Source: an uncultured Eubacteriales bacterium (GTDB lineage: Bacteria > Bacillota > Clostridia > Oscillospirales > Acutalibacteraceae). Taken from it: DNA of 64,000 bases. Where the stretch lies: assembly GCA_934511365.1 (NCBI GenBank), contig CAKSWC010000001.1:186001-250000 (forward strand). Direction: 5' to 3'. The notes beneath the pieces are model-generated. The model saw only the letters and a program-made list of their open reading frames with translations. It did no database searches and was not told the origin of the DNA. Shown piece after piece: positions 33,920 through 42,654 of this stretch (position 1 is its first letter; the number at the start of each line of letters is the position of its first letter). A program made the position numbers and the translations under genes.

Positions 33920-34688
33920 GAACCTCTGCCTCCTTTTTAATGTGAATCTCCGCCGCACTGTTTGACTGGGAGCCGAAAACGGTGTAATTTTCCTTTCCCT
34001 CAAGTTTCTTTTCAACAAGGCGCAGAAGTCTTGTTATTGTGAAAGTCAGGATGAAATAAAGAACGCAAACAACAAGATAGGTCTGGAAGGTCTCAAAGCT
34101 CTGCCTTTTGATAATGCCTGCAAAATAGTAAAGCTCGGTAACTCCGATAACATTAAGAACGGAGGTGTCCTTGATGTTGATGACAAACTCGTTGCTGACC
34201 GAGGGAAGAATGTTGCGCATAACCTGCGGAATGATGACCTTGAACATTGTTTGCGAATGGGTCATACCGATACTCATTGCGCCCTCAAACTGGCCTTTGT
34301 CGATTGAAATGATTCCGCCGCGGACAATCTCTGCCATGTATGCACCGGTGTTGATTGAAACGATGAGGATACCTGACGGGATGAGCGGAAGCGTTTTTCC
34401 GCCCGTTGCAAAAGCATAGCCCCAATAGATAACCATTGACTGAACCATCATCGGAGTGCCGCGGAAAATTTCAACATAAACCGCAATGATTGCGTTGAGA
34501 ATTTTATGAAGCACACGCAAAATCGGGTTCTTGGACATCGGAGCCGTGCGGATAATGCCGGTCAGAAGGCCGATTGCAAGGCCGGCGACCGTTCCGATAA
34601 GCGCAAGGAGCATGGTATTGCCCACGCCCTTTAAAAGCTGCGGGTAATACTTGATAACAATATTCAGAACATCTTGTAAAAAACTCAT
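33912..34688 (-). CDS. Amino acid ABC transporter permease (lysine-type)
   Basis: This 258-residue His/Glu/Arg/Lys-type permease has about five membrane helices and the EAA-like loop [18 protein letters not shown]. The segment [12 protein letters not shown] is the conserved start of the transmembrane domain. ATG 34688 is chosen because the first helix begins right after it, although the ribosome site is weak. It lies between the binding protein and ATPase genes. Confidence 0.93.
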   Translation of the reverse strand: MSFLQDVLNIVIKYYPQLLKGVGNTMLLALIGTVAGLAIGLLTGIIRTAPMSKNPILRVLHKILNAIIAVYVEIFRGTPMMVQSMVIYWGYAFATGGKTLPLIPSGILIVSINTGAYMAEIVRGGIISIDKGQFEGAMSIGMTHSQTMFKVIIPQVMRNILPSVSNEFVINIKDTSVLNVIGVTELYYFAGIIKRQSFETFQTYLVVCVLYFILTFTITRLLRLVEKKLEGKENYTVFGSQSNSAAEIHIKKEAEVHG

Positions 34689-34769
34689 ATAAATTCCGCC
34701 AAACTTTTTTAATTTTAAGGCGGCCTTTGCGCTTTTGCTCAAAAGCCGCCGGAGAATTTTTCAAACTGA

Positions 34770-35696
34770 TTATTTCTTGTAAATGACAACAAGGTTTGAT
34801 TCATAGTAAGGATTGGTGAAGTCAATCTTCTCTCTGCGCTCCGCTGTCGGGCTCATGCCTGCAACGATTGCATCAACTGCGCCGGAGTTAAGAGCCGGAA
34901 TGAGTGAATCCCATTCATAGGAATAAACTTCAAGCTTCAGTCCAAGCTTGTTTGCAACATACTGAGCAACCTGAACGTCATAGCCGTTTGCAAACTGGCC
35001 TTCCTTGCCCTCGCCGCTGATAGCGACCGCGCCGAGTGTCTTTTCATCTGAAGAGGTTTCCGTCCAGTTATACGGCTCATAGGCGCATTCCATTGCAACC
35101 TTGAGCGTTCCGGTCGGGTTCGCCGGAGTTTCACTTTCAAGAGCAAACTTTTCAACCTTTTCACCGTTCTTGATTGAAATGATCTGCTCCATGAGGGTTT
35201 CCTTCTGCTCTGTGGTAATACCTGCAAGAACATCATTGATTTTTGAAAGGAGATCTGAGCCTTTCTTCAGACCGATTGCAACCGCAACATCGTCTTCCGT
35301 AACCTTAAAGCCGGTGTCGTTGTTTTTGAGAGCAACATAGCCAAGGTTGCTGTCGTTCTTGCAAGCGGAGATTGCCGTCGGCTCTTCTGCAATGTAACCG
35401 TCGATTGCGCCGCTCTTTACGGCCGTAAGGAGGTCTGAAAACTCCGGATATGTGTCACCCTGAACGCCTTCAATCTGTGAACGGGCGTCAGCGTGGAAGG
35501 TTCCGGTCTGAGCGGAAATTTTCATTCCCTTGAGGTCTGCGATTGATTTTGCCGCGGCAATGCCCGTTGCCGCCGCAGCGGAGCTGTTGTCCGGTGATGA
35601 TGTTGTTGTGTTGTCATTACCGCCGCAAGCCGTGAGGCAAAGAGCGCAGAGAACAACCGCCATAACTACCGCTAAAATTCTTCTGATGTTTTTCAT
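34770..35696 (-). CDS. Lysine-type binding lipoprotein with circularly permuted lobes
   Basis: The 308-residue protein has a lipobox (LTAC, Cys24) and family 3 amino acid-binding (SBP_bac_3) features in reversed order. Residues 45-184 are the normally C-terminal lobe: KSIADLKGMKISAQTGT, SGAIDGYIAEEPTA, VGLKKGS-like IGLKKGS and the late helix. Residues 185-194 form a linker. Residues 195-308 are the normally N-terminal lobe: TLKVAMECAYEPYNW, WDSLIPALNSGAVDAI and GMSPTAERREKIDF. It ends YYESNLVVIYKK, the strand that usually leads into lobe two. So the chain is cut at the hinge. The start at 35696 follows AGGAG. A longer frame extending to 35924 would run into the riboswitch and is not coding. 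The substrate is predicted from the upstream L-box. Confidence 0.88.
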   Translation of the reverse strand: MKNIRRILAVVMAVVLCALCLTACGGNDNTTTSSPDNSSAAAATGIAAAKSIADLKGMKISAQTGTFHADARSQIEGVQGDTYPEFSDLLTAVKSGAIDGYIAEEPTAISACKNDSNLGYVALKNNDTGFKVTEDDVAVAIGLKKGSDLLSKINDVLAGITTEQKETLMEQIISIKNGEKVEKFALESETPANPTGTLKVAMECAYEPYNWTETSSDEKTLGAVAISGEGKEGQFANGYDVQVAQYVANKLGLKLEVYSYEWDSLIPALNSGAVDAIVAGMSPTAERREKIDFTNPYYESNLVVIYKK

Positions 35697-35738
35697 GATT
35701 AACACTCCTAAACATAAAATTCGGGCTTTGCCCGTGAG

Positions 35739-35784
35739 CAAAAATTTAAGCCTGCGCACCTTCGGTAATGAGGTATCACAGGCT
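35739..35784 (-). terminator. Riboswitch transcription terminator
   Basis: AGCCTG (35749-35754) pairs with CAGGCT (35779-35784). The minus strand then reads TTAAATTTTTG. It lies between the lysine aptamer and the binding protein gene and would form when lysine is bound. A second small hairpin CGGGC/GCCCG (35722-35734) follows. Confidence 0.75.
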
Positions 35785-35821
35785 CTAAGTTCGTTATAGC
35801 AATAGCGAAAATATATTCCGA

Positions 35822-35990
35822 TGATAGCGCTCCATATAAAAACTATATGACAGTTCTGCGCTTGTTCAACGCAGACCCAGCAGCCAGCCGGCGGCAACCG
35901 GAACGGCAACTTCGGCGGAATCACCTTTCACCCGTAAACGCTTGCCGGCGTATATCACGGGGTACTGATCTTTTCCGCATCCTCTATCAG
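35822..35990 (-). promoter_or_regulatory. Lysine riboswitch (L-box) aptamer
   Basis: On the minus strand the leader shows L-box signatures in order. GATAGAGG is near the 5' side; then ATCAGTA, GGTGATTCCGCCGAAG (35910-35918 within), CTGGGTCTG, ACTGTCATATAG and GCGCTATCA at the 3' end. The P1 stem pairs TGATAG (35984-35989 in plus coordinates) with CTATCA (35822-35827). The order and loops match the B. subtilis lysC L-box. Lysine binding would favour the terminator and switch the operon off. Confidence 0.88.
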
Positions 35991-36012
35991 GTGCTGTCTT
36001 AAATTTGACTTG

Positions 36013-36041
36013 ATTATAACCCCCGGTTCTGATTTTGTCAA
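36013..36041 (-). promoter_or_regulatory. Promoter of the lysine transporter operon
   Basis: TTGACA (36036-36041), a 17-base spacer and TATAAT (36013-36018), a perfect consensus, lie just upstream of the riboswitch. Confidence 0.9.
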
Positions 36042-36142
36042 CCTTTCCCGGCAGTTATTTTTAAAAACGGCATTTTCATGAAATGATGCATAAAAGCAAC
36101 GCCTGATGTTGTGCAAATTGACAAAGAGATGTTCCCTTCACG

Positions 36143-36170
36143 CAAAAAAAAGGGAGCCGCTGCGGCTCCC
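36143..36170 (-). terminator. Terminator of the membrane phosphoesterase gene
   Basis: GGGAGCCGC (36152-36160) pairs with GCGGCTCCC (36162-36170). The minus strand then carries eight Ts. Confidence 0.9.
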
Positions 36171-36186
36171 CTTTAAAAGTTGTTGT

Positions 36187-37398
36187 TCACCGGTCAAGGC
36201 TGACCTTTTCCTTTTCATACTTTGAAACATACTTATCCTGATAGTAGTTTTCAAGCGAGACGGAAAGCTTTCCGTCCTTTGAAAGGGTTATAACGGTGCA
36301 TCCGCGCTGAGCGCCTTTCTTGTCAATGCCGACATATGCAAGATAGTCAACGCTCATGCCGTATGTAAGTCTGACGCCCTTATATTCAACGGAGGCGTTG
36401 TTTTCGTGGTCGTGGCCGCAGAAAATGCCCTTTGTTGAGCCAAGCTCAAGAACGGTTTCAAAGAAATTGTCCGGATGAATGCCGCAGTATGACTTTTCAT
36501 CCTTTTCATAAAAGCCGCCGCCGAAACACTTGACGTTTTCGGTGTCCTTGTAGCCGTTAGCCTTGTATTCCTGCCATGCAATTCCATATTCCTCAAGAGG
36601 AATATGGAAGAAGCAAAGCGACGGGAACATCGGATAATCAGGGTCTATTGCCTTGTTGGCCTTGTCGATTGCAAGGACGTTTTCCTTGTACCAGGCAATC
36701 TGATTTTCATGAATGTTGTCATATTTCCACTGGATGCCGAGCAGGTCGCCATCGGTGTAATCATGGGAATCAAGAACAAAGAACGCGTTTGTAACGATTC
36801 CCTTTGAGTTTTTGACCTTGATAACCTGATTGCCGAAGCCGTCAACATCCTCCGGACCTTTTTGGAAAAGGCTGTATTTAAGGTCGGGGTTAGCATATTT
36901 ATCGGCAATCTGTTCGCGGCTGTAGTCGCTGTAAAGCTCGGAGTCATGGTTGCCGAAGCAGACGGTGTAATAAACGCCGAGTTTTTCAAGAAGGGTGATA
37001 ACCATATCGGTTGAGATACCGTTGTTGAATGTTCCTGCCTGGAAAGGCACGGGATAGACATTGTCTCCGGTGAGAACAACAAGGTCGGGCTTTTCTGCGG
37101 TGACCATTGCGGCAACCGCATTGAGGGCTTTCTTGTCCTTTTTAAGGGACATTATGCCGCCGCCGATGTGAACATCGGTGAATTGAAGAACCTTGAGGTC
37201 TCTGTCGGTATAGAACGTCCAGTTTCCGTCGGTGTCCTTTTGGGGAACAAGCTGGTCCTCATATACGACTTGGTCGAACGAGGAGGCAACCTCAAAGTTG
37301 CTTTTGTTGATGAGTGTTGTCAATGAGGTCATGCTCATTGAGATTGATGTGATGATACCAAGCACGAAGCTGATAATCTTCATCAGGAAATCAGGCAT
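36187..37398 (-). CDS. Membrane-anchored or exported metallophosphoesterase
   Basis: This 403-residue calcineurin-like phosphoesterase has a hydrophobic N-terminal segment (about 1-30). All ligand motifs are intact: FTDVHIGG, LTGDNVYP, FGNHDSE, FFHIP and GHDHENN. This contrasts with the altered motifs of the phosphoesterase at 12882. It likely acts outside the membrane on a phosphodiester or nucleotide. AAGGAG precedes the ATG, and it is monocistronic. Confidence 0.92.
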   Translation of the reverse strand: MPDFLMKIISFVLGIITSISMSMTSLTTLINKSNFEVASSFDQVVYEDQLVPQKDTDGNWTFYTDRDLKVLQFTDVHIGGGIMSLKKDKKALNAVAAMVTAEKPDLVVLTGDNVYPVPFQAGTFNNGISTDMVITLLEKLGVYYTVCFGNHDSELYSDYSREQIADKYANPDLKYSLFQKGPEDVDGFGNQVIKVKNSKGIVTNAFFVLDSHDYTDGDLLGIQWKYDNIHENQIAWYKENVLAIDKANKAIDPDYPMFPSLCFFHIPLEEYGIAWQEYKANGYKDTENVKCFGGGFYEKDEKSYCGIHPDNFFETVLELGSTKGIFCGHDHENNASVEYKGVRLTYGMSVDYLAYVGIDKKGAQRGCTVITLSKDGKLSVSLENYYQDKYVSKYEKEKVSLDR

Positions 37399-37459
37399 AG
37401 TGATTTTCTCCTTTGCATAAAATTTTTAAAACGGAAAAGTTCCGTTTCTATTCATGGCA

Positions 37460-37488
37460 ATTATACAATCTTTTTCCTGTTTTTTCAA
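37460..37488 (-). promoter_or_regulatory. Promoter of the membrane phosphoesterase gene
   Basis: TTGAAA (37483-37488), 17 bases, TATAAT (37460-37465) on the minus strand. The 363-base gap 37399-37761 holds this and the ftsZ promoter. Confidence 0.8.
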
Positions 37489-37642
37489 GCGGTATGCAAG
37501 AATATAAATTTTTCTTAACTTATCGAATGTTCAAAGCCAAAATCCATTGAATGCAGCTCCAAAAAGGCGGCAATTTTCAGCGTAATTGGTCAACTGTCAT
37601 AAAAACAGAAAAAAATTATGTAAAAGATGTGCAATTTGGTTG

Positions 37643-37671
37643 TTGTCTTTTTTGAAAAAGCGTGTTATAAT
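37643..37671 (+). promoter_or_regulatory. Promoter of ftsZ (extended -10)
   Basis: TTGTCT (37643-37648), 17 bases, TATAAT (37666-37671). A TG dinucleotide one base before the -10 gives an extended -10. Confidence 0.8.
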
Positions 37672-37761
37672 ATCTTGAATTACCGTGAAAGCGGTATTTG
37701 CCATTTTGTATCAGAAATTTTTGGCTCCTTTTACCGTAAATATAAGACAGGAGGAAGTATA

Positions 37762-39150
37762 ATGGGCTTTGTTATGGACAATGAAAACATAGCTTATAAC
37801 CAGATTAAAGTTGTAGGTGTCGGCGGCGGCGGCGGAAACGCGGTCAACAGCATGGTTGACGCGGGCGTTTTCGGCGTTGAATTCCTCACCATCAACACCG
37901 ACAGACAAATTCTTGAAGATTCAAAGGCTACCCATAAAATCCAGATCGGTGAAAAAGTTACCGGCTGCATGGGTGCCGGCGGTGATCCCGCAGTTGGCAA
38001 AAAGGCCGCAGAGGAAAGCCGCGACGTTATTGCAGACGCTCTGCGCTCAACCGACATGGTTTTCATCACCGCAGGTATGGGCGGCGGAACCGGAACCGGC
38101 GCGGCTCCCGTTGTTGCCGAGGTTGCAAGGGAGCTTGGCGCTCTCACCGTCGGCATTGTTACAAAGCCGTTCAAATTTGAAGGCAGAAGGCGTATGCAGC
38201 AGGCCGAGGACGGCATCCGCGAGCTTCAAAAGCACGTTGACAGCCTTATTGTTATTCCGAACGAAAGACTTAAGCTCCTCGGTGACAAATCCCTCAGCAT
38301 GAAGGACGCCTTCGGAAAGGCCAATGAGGTTCTCTGGCAGGGCGTTAAGAGCATTTCGGACACCATTAAGGTTCCCGGCTATATCAACCTTGACTTTGCG
38401 GACATCAAGAGCGTTATGAAGGACGCCGGCCGTGCGCACATGGGTATCGGCCGCGGAAGAGGCGCAAACTGCGCCGTTGAAGCCACCAAGGAAGCAATCA
38501 CAAGTCCGCTGCTTGAAACCGCCATTGACGGCGCAAGCGGTGTTATCATCAACGTCACCTGCTCTTCCGATATGTCTCTTGACATGATTGAACAGGCCGG
38601 CGATCTTATCACACAGGCAACACATCCGGACGCAAACATCATCTTCGGTTCCGTCTTTGACGAGGAAATGGGCGATGAAATGCTCATCACGGTCATTGCA
38701 ACCGGTTTTGGTACTCTTGACGAAAACGATGCGGACAAAATGATTAAGCCCGCAGCTTCCGCAGCGGCTCCGGCCTCCCAGCCGTCAAACTCAAGAGGCG
38801 GCTTCATCAGCCAGTCCACCAAGCCGAAAACTCAGGGAACTTCAATCTTCACCTCGATGGACACAGATGCATCGGCGGACTTCAAGGCGACTGAGTTCGG
38901 CAAGAGCTTCTTTGATGCATTTGAAAACGCAAAGAACGGCGCAAAGCCGCAGGAGCAGGCCGCTCAGCCGATTACCGACATCAGCTCCTTCTCCTCTCAG
39001 GCGTCGAAGGACAATGCAGACGTTCATTCGTTTGACGTTATTGAAACCCCGAAGAAAAAGTCCGGCTCAATCTTTGACGACCCGGATGATGACGAGAGCG
39101 ATGTTCTCCCCATCTTCAAGGGCAGAAACATTTTTTCAAACAACAACTGA
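37762..39150 (+). CDS. ftsZ: Cell division protein FtsZ
   Basis: This 462-residue tubulin homologue polymerises into the division ring. It has the GTP-binding region [17 protein letters not shown], the tubulin signature [15 protein letters not shown], and the T7 loop [12 protein letters not shown] variable linker (about 325-440) with Ala, Ser and acidic stretches precedes the C-terminal conserved peptide [12 protein letters not shown], which binds FtsA, SepF and related partners. Start 37762 follows AGGAGGAAG; an upstream in-frame ATG at 37627 precedes the promoter -10 and is not used. It stands alone, not in a dcw cluster. Confidence 0.98.
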   Translation: MGFVMDNENIAYNQIKVVGVGGGGGNAVNSMVDAGVFGVEFLTINTDRQILEDSKATHKIQIGEKVTGCMGAGGDPAVGKKAAEESRDVIADALRSTDMVFITAGMGGGTGTGAAPVVAEVARELGALTVGIVTKPFKFEGRRRMQQAEDGIRELQKHVDSLIVIPNERLKLLGDKSLSMKDAFGKANEVLWQGVKSISDTIKVPGYINLDFADIKSVMKDAGRAHMGIGRGRGANCAVEATKEAITSPLLETAIDGASGVIINVTCSSDMSLDMIEQAGDLITQATHPDANIIFGSVFDEEMGDEMLITVIATGFGTLDENDADKMIKPAASAAAPASQPSNSRGGFISQSTKPKTQGTSIFTSMDTDASADFKATEFGKSFFDAFENAKNGAKPQEQAAQPITDISSFSSQASKDNADVHSFDVIETPKKKSGSIFDDPDDDESDVLPIFKGRNIFSNNN

Positions 39151-39169
39151 TTAACTTTAAGTTAAAATC

Positions 39170-39208
39170 CACCGCCTGTTCAAACGAACAGGCGGTGTTC
39201 TTTTTTTG
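39170..39208 (+). terminator. Terminator of ftsZ
   Basis: CACCGCCTGTTC (39170-39181) pairs with GAACAGGCGGTG (39186-39197), followed by TTCTTTTTTT. Confidence 0.92.
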
Positions 39209-39231
39209 TCCCGTTGTCCATTCAAAAAGGC

Positions 39232-39274
39232 ACAAAAAAAAGCAGCGTGCTGCCTTTTTTGCGGCAACACGCTG
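39232..39274 (-). terminator. Terminator of the PPIase gene
   Basis: CAGCGTGCTGCC (39243-39254) pairs with GGCAACACGCTG (39263-39274), with one mismatch. The minus strand then carries eight Ts. Confidence 0.85.
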
Positions 39275-39287
39275 TGTTTCTTAAATT

Positions 39288-41129
39288 TTAATAACTGAGC
39301 TGAGAGGACTGGTTCCTTGCGGACTGCTTTGCAAGCTTGTCAAGGAAGGTTACAACGGCGCCGACTGCCTTGTCGTTAACATTTGCAATCTTAACATTGT
39401 CACCCTCAACAACCTCATTCTGATAGGTTGAAAGATCTGTCTGAGCAAGTGCGGCTCTGACGTTATCCTCCCATGTGGTTGTGCTTGTCTTTACAAAATA
39501 CATGATATGATAGCCGTAAGTGGTTTCAACAATACCGACATCTCCGGCCTTTCTGCCCTTGGCGAGCGACCATGACTCAAACTGCGGAACCATCTTGCCC
39601 TTTTCGGTGTTTTCATAGATAAGAGCGTTCAGATTTCCGTCATCGTCTCTTGTGTCCTCGGAATACTTCTTTTCAAGCTCTTCAAATGAGGACTCTGTTT
39701 TGTCTCCGTTGAGATATTCTTCAAGGATATCCTGGGCTTTCTTATAGGTAGCCTTATCCGTTGCGGTTTCTGCATTGACATCGAGATAGATGCCTACATC
39801 CTTATATTTTGAGGTATCAAGAGTTTCAACCTTAACGTCCTCGGCTTCTTTTGCCTGTTCGGTTGTTGTTTCGGCCTGGGTTGTGTCTGAGGCTGAAGTT
39901 GTGTCTGTTGTTGTTTCGTCCTTGGACTCGGTCTTTTCCTGGGTCGGAAACTTAACAAGAATGTGTCTAACGTCATAGGTCACGTTATCGGCAGCCTTAT
40001 GGAGCGGAGAAACCATCATATAAACGGTGTAATCCTCAGTACCTTTGAGAACATAGGTGCTGCCCTTTTCGGTCTTTGCGTCAAAAGCCCACTTGAGGAA
40101 GTCGGAATCGGACGCTGACTGAGAGAGGGTTGCATATGCAACTTCTTCGTTCAAAGTTTTGCTGTCATCGGTGGCATAAAGTTTGTAATCCTTGTTTTTG
40201 AGTGCCTTTTCTTCCTCGGCAGCAAGAGACTTGAAGCTCTTTTCGTCCGTAACGGCCTTTGCAAAAGCGTCGGCTTTTTTCTTTGCGGCGGCAAGGGTGG
40301 TGTCATTGACGGCCTCGCTTGAGCCGTCCTCACTCTTAACCTTTTCAGCCGCAAACTTATAAGCTCTGTAGCTTATTGTTGAGTAGTCATTGGTGTTCTT
40401 TTTATATTCCTTTTCAACCTGCTTGTCGGTATAGGAAGCCTTAAGCTCATCTGTTTTTGCGGTTTCAACCTTCTGGGCGAGGGTCTGCTCGGTGAGAATT
40501 GTTCTGAGGAGCTTTTCGTTGATACCCTTTCCGTATGCAGCGCGCAGATATGCGTTGAGCGACATATTGCTGCCCTTTGCGGTGCTCTTGAGGTCGGAAA
40601 TATTTTCTTCAATCTTTTTAAGATCGGAATCATCAAGGGTGATCTTCTTTTCGTCCGCAATTTTGACGAACGCCTTGATATATTTCAAATTGTTTTCGGC
40701 GTAATAGGTGAAAAAGTCGGCCCAAGTTGGGGTCTTGTCCTGCGGAAAATCGGGGATTGCGCCCATAGCGCCGCTATAGGTCTGGCTTGAGGGAGTTTTC
40801 GTTGTGTCATAGCTAACATAGGAGGCGTAATAGTTTGCAACCATCTGATAGCCTGAGCTGTAGTAATAGGCAAACTCGGGCTGGCTTACACTGACATCAC
40901 CGACCGTTAAAGCGGTGCGGTTCTTTTCAACAAGACCGGTATAGCTGACCGCAAAAGCAGTGACACCGGCAATGATTGCAACAACAAGAAGGACGGCAAT
41001 GATCCTTCCGGCAACCTTTCCGGCCTGAGGGTTATAGGTTTTTTTGTTGTTCTTTTTCGCCGCTTTAGCAAGGCGCGCTTTACGCTCCTGGCGATAAATT
41101 TCGGCAGCAGACTTTTCTTCTTTAGCCAT
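39288..41129 (-). CDS. Membrane-anchored peptidylprolyl isomerase with split parvulin domain
   Basis: The 613-residue protein is a PrsA/SurA-like foldase. It has a cytosolic basic N-terminus (1-40), one membrane helix (about 42-63), a chaperone-like N domain (about 70-340), and a C-terminal PPIC domain. The domain starts YDVRHILVKFP and ends YGYHIMYFVK. Between its first strand and first helix is an insertion of about 60 residues, rich in Thr, Ser, Asp and Glu. Normal loops there are much shorter. The start follows AAAGGATG. Folding of exported proteins such as the repeat proteins here is a plausible role. Confidence 0.88.
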   Translation of the reverse strand: MAKEEKSAAEIYRQERKARLAKAAKKNNKKTYNPQAGKVAGRIIAVLLVVAIIAGVTAFAVSYTGLVEKNRTALTVGDVSVSQPEFAYYYSSGYQMVANYYASYVSYDTTKTPSSQTYSGAMGAIPDFPQDKTPTWADFFTYYAENNLKYIKAFVKIADEKKITLDDSDLKKIEENISDLKSTAKGSNMSLNAYLRAAYGKGINEKLLRTILTEQTLAQKVETAKTDELKASYTDKQVEKEYKKNTNDYSTISYRAYKFAAEKVKSEDGSSEAVNDTTLAAAKKKADAFAKAVTDEKSFKSLAAEEEKALKNKDYKLYATDDSKTLNEEVAYATLSQSASDSDFLKWAFDAKTEKGSTYVLKGTEDYTVYMMVSPLHKAADNVTYDVRHILVKFPTQEKTESKDETTTDTTSASDTTQAETTTEQAKEAEDVKVETLDTSKYKDVGIYLDVNAETATDKATYKKAQDILEEYLNGDKTESSFEELEKKYSEDTRDDDGNLNALIYENTEKGKMVPQFESWSLAKGRKAGDVGIVETTYGYHIMYFVKTSTTTWEDNVRAALAQTDLSTYQNEVVEGDNVKIANVNDKAVGAVVTFLDKLAKQSARNQSSQLSY

Positions 41130-41243
41130 CGTGCTTTCATCCTTTTCAAATTGATTTCTTTTGCGCAGCCGAGAGGCCGCAATAACTTTTTTATTTTATA
41201 CCATCCGGCACAAAATTGCAAGTATTTTCACAAAAAGTACAAA

Positions 41244-41275
41244 CAAAAACATATGCTTGCAGTAATTTAGCATAT
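41244..41275 (-). terminator. Terminator of the alpha/beta hydrolase gene
   Basis: ATATGCT (41251-41257) pairs with AGCATAT (41269-41275). The minus strand then reads GTTTTTGTTTG. Confidence 0.7.
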
Positions 41276-41291
41276 TCTGCTTAAATGAAGA

Positions 41292-42233
41292 TTAAAACTC
41301 GCCGTCAAACGGAACGGATTTAAGAAGCCATGAAAGAACATCGTTAAAAACCTTTTCGCGGTCATCTTCGTTAAGTATCTCGTGCCTGTCGCCGGGATAA
41401 AGAATAACCTCCGGTTCATGGCCGGCACTTTCAAGGTTATCACAGCAGGCAATAACTCCCCTTCCGTTCATTCCAACAGGATCTTTTGCGCCGGAGATGA
41501 GGAGAATCGGAAGGCCGAGCGGCAGACTTTCCGCCCACTTTGTTGCGCAAGCGGAGTTTGCAAGCGAAACAATGTCTCGAACTCCGCCGAGCTTCAGCGG
41601 ATTTCCGCAAAGCGGATCGGCAATGTAATTTTCAACATTTTCGCGGTTGCGGCTGAGCCAGTCGGAATCCGTCCGCTTGTCCCTTATCGTGAGCGAGCCG
41701 AGCTTATCGAGAAGATTACCCGGAACAGCCGCCCTTGTTCCAAGCTTTTTGCAAAGGAATTTAAGCGGTTCTTCAAGAACAACCGCCGCCGAGGGCAGCT
41801 CCCCTGTTCCGCAAAGAATCAGCGCGGCAAGCTCATTGCCGAACTGCGCGGCGTACACCCTTGCGCAGAACGAGCCCATGCTGTGACCAAAAAGAACAAG
41901 CGGAAGCTCAGGGTACCTCTTTTTCATTATAACTGAAAGAATGTGCATATCGTCAACAAGGCGGATATCTCCATCCTCTTCCGAAAAAAAGCCGAGATCC
42001 CCAATCGTTCTTGCCGAAAGTCCGTGGCCAAGGTGATCATTTCCGCAGACGACAAAACCGTTTGAGGCCATGAAGCGCGCAAACTCATCATAGCGGCCGA
42101 TATATTCCGAAACGCCGTGGGCAATTTGAAAAATTCCTTTCGGCTGGGTTTCATCGTCCTGCCAGATGCAGCAATGAATGTTGTCCGTTCCGGTTGACGA
42201 AACAAAATATGCGTCCTTTTTAATAACTGACAT
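41292..42233 (-). CDS. Alpha/beta hydrolase, monoacylglycerol-lipase-like
   Basis: The 313-residue serine hydrolase has the nucleophile motif GHSMGSF, the Asp in SGAKDPVG, and His in PGDRHEILNE. The early motif AHGVSEYIGRYDEFA is typical of the Hydrolase_4 lysophospholipase or monoglyceride lipase group. It has no signal peptide, so it is cytosolic. GGAGGATAC precedes the ATG. It is monocistronic. Confidence 0.92.
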   Translation of the reverse strand: MSVIKKDAYFVSSTGTDNIHCCIWQDDETQPKGIFQIAHGVSEYIGRYDEFARFMASNGFVVCGNDHLGHGLSARTIGDLGFFSEEDGDIRLVDDMHILSVIMKKRYPELPLVLFGHSMGSFCARVYAAQFGNELAALILCGTGELPSAAVVLEEPLKFLCKKLGTRAAVPGNLLDKLGSLTIRDKRTDSDWLSRNRENVENYIADPLCGNPLKLGGVRDIVSLANSACATKWAESLPLGLPILLISGAKDPVGMNGRGVIACCDNLESAGHEPEVILYPGDRHEILNEDDREKVFNDVLSWLLKSVPFDGEF

Positions 42234-42273
42234 ATGTATCCTCCGTTTCCTTTTTCAAAGCTTTGTTATCACG

Positions 42274-42302
42274 ATTATATTATAACTCTCAGCTTTAATC
42301 AA
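42274..42302 (-). promoter_or_regulatory. Promoter of the alpha/beta hydrolase gene
   Basis: TTGATT (42297-42302), 17 bases, TATAAT (42274-42279) on the minus strand. Confidence 0.8.
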
Positions 42303-42351
42303 CAGTTTAAATTATTTTTTATGAACCGACTTATAAATTACCAAAAAACAC

Positions 42352-42380
42352 TTGACAACGGCGCAAAATTATGATAATAT
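42352..42380 (+). promoter_or_regulatory. Promoter of the tRNA-Ser pair
   Basis: TTGACA (42352-42357), 17 bases, TAATAT (42375-42380), 15 bases before the first tRNA. Confidence 0.8.
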
Positions 42381-42395
42381 TTCAAGGCACCAAAC

Positions 42396-42485
42396 GGAGA
42401 GATACCGAAGCGGTCATAACGGAACGGTCTTGAAAACCGTCGTACGTCCTGCGTACCGTGGGTTCGAATCCCACTCTCTCCGCCA
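42396..42485 (+). tRNA. tRNA-Ser (anticodon TGA)
   Basis: Acceptor GGAGAGA (42396-42402) pairs with TCTCTCC (42475-42481), followed by discriminator G and encoded CCA. The anticodon loop is CTTGAAA. A long variable arm (GTACG...CGTAC) and GGTTCGAATCC T arm make it a serine tRNA. Confidence 0.97.
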
Positions 42486-42521
42486 TTTTTTATTTTAACA
42501 GTTGTTTTTAACGACACCTAC

Positions 42522-42612
42522 GGAGAAGTACTCAAGTTGGTGACGAGGCGCCCCTGCTAAGGGCGTAGGTCGGGAAACCGGCGCAGGAGTTCGAGTCTCC
42601 TCTTCTCCGCCA
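42522..42612 (+). tRNA. tRNA-Ser (anticodon GCT)
   Basis: Acceptor GGAGAAG (42522-42528) pairs with CTTCTCC (42602-42608), then G and CCA. The anticodon loop is CTGCTAA between CGCCC and GGGCG. It has a long variable arm. It is co-transcribed with the upstream tRNA-Ser. Confidence 0.97.
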
Positions 42613-42621
42613 AATAAAAAG

Positions 42622-42648
42622 CAGTCGCAAATGCGGCTGTTTTTTATT
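42622..42648 (+). terminator. Terminator of the tRNA-Ser operon
   Basis: CAGTCGCA (42622-42629) pairs with TGCGGCTG (42632-42639), then TTTTTTTATTT. Confidence 0.85.
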
Positions 42649-42654
42649 TGGCGG

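Noticed and set aside
35697..35924. N-terminal extension of the binding protein into the upstream leader
   Set aside because: The extra codons overlap the lysine riboswitch and terminator. The signal peptide and AGGAG support the start at 35696.
37627..37761. N-terminal extension of ftsZ
   Set aside because: It spans the promoter, while the true start has AGGAGGAAG and matches FtsZ length.
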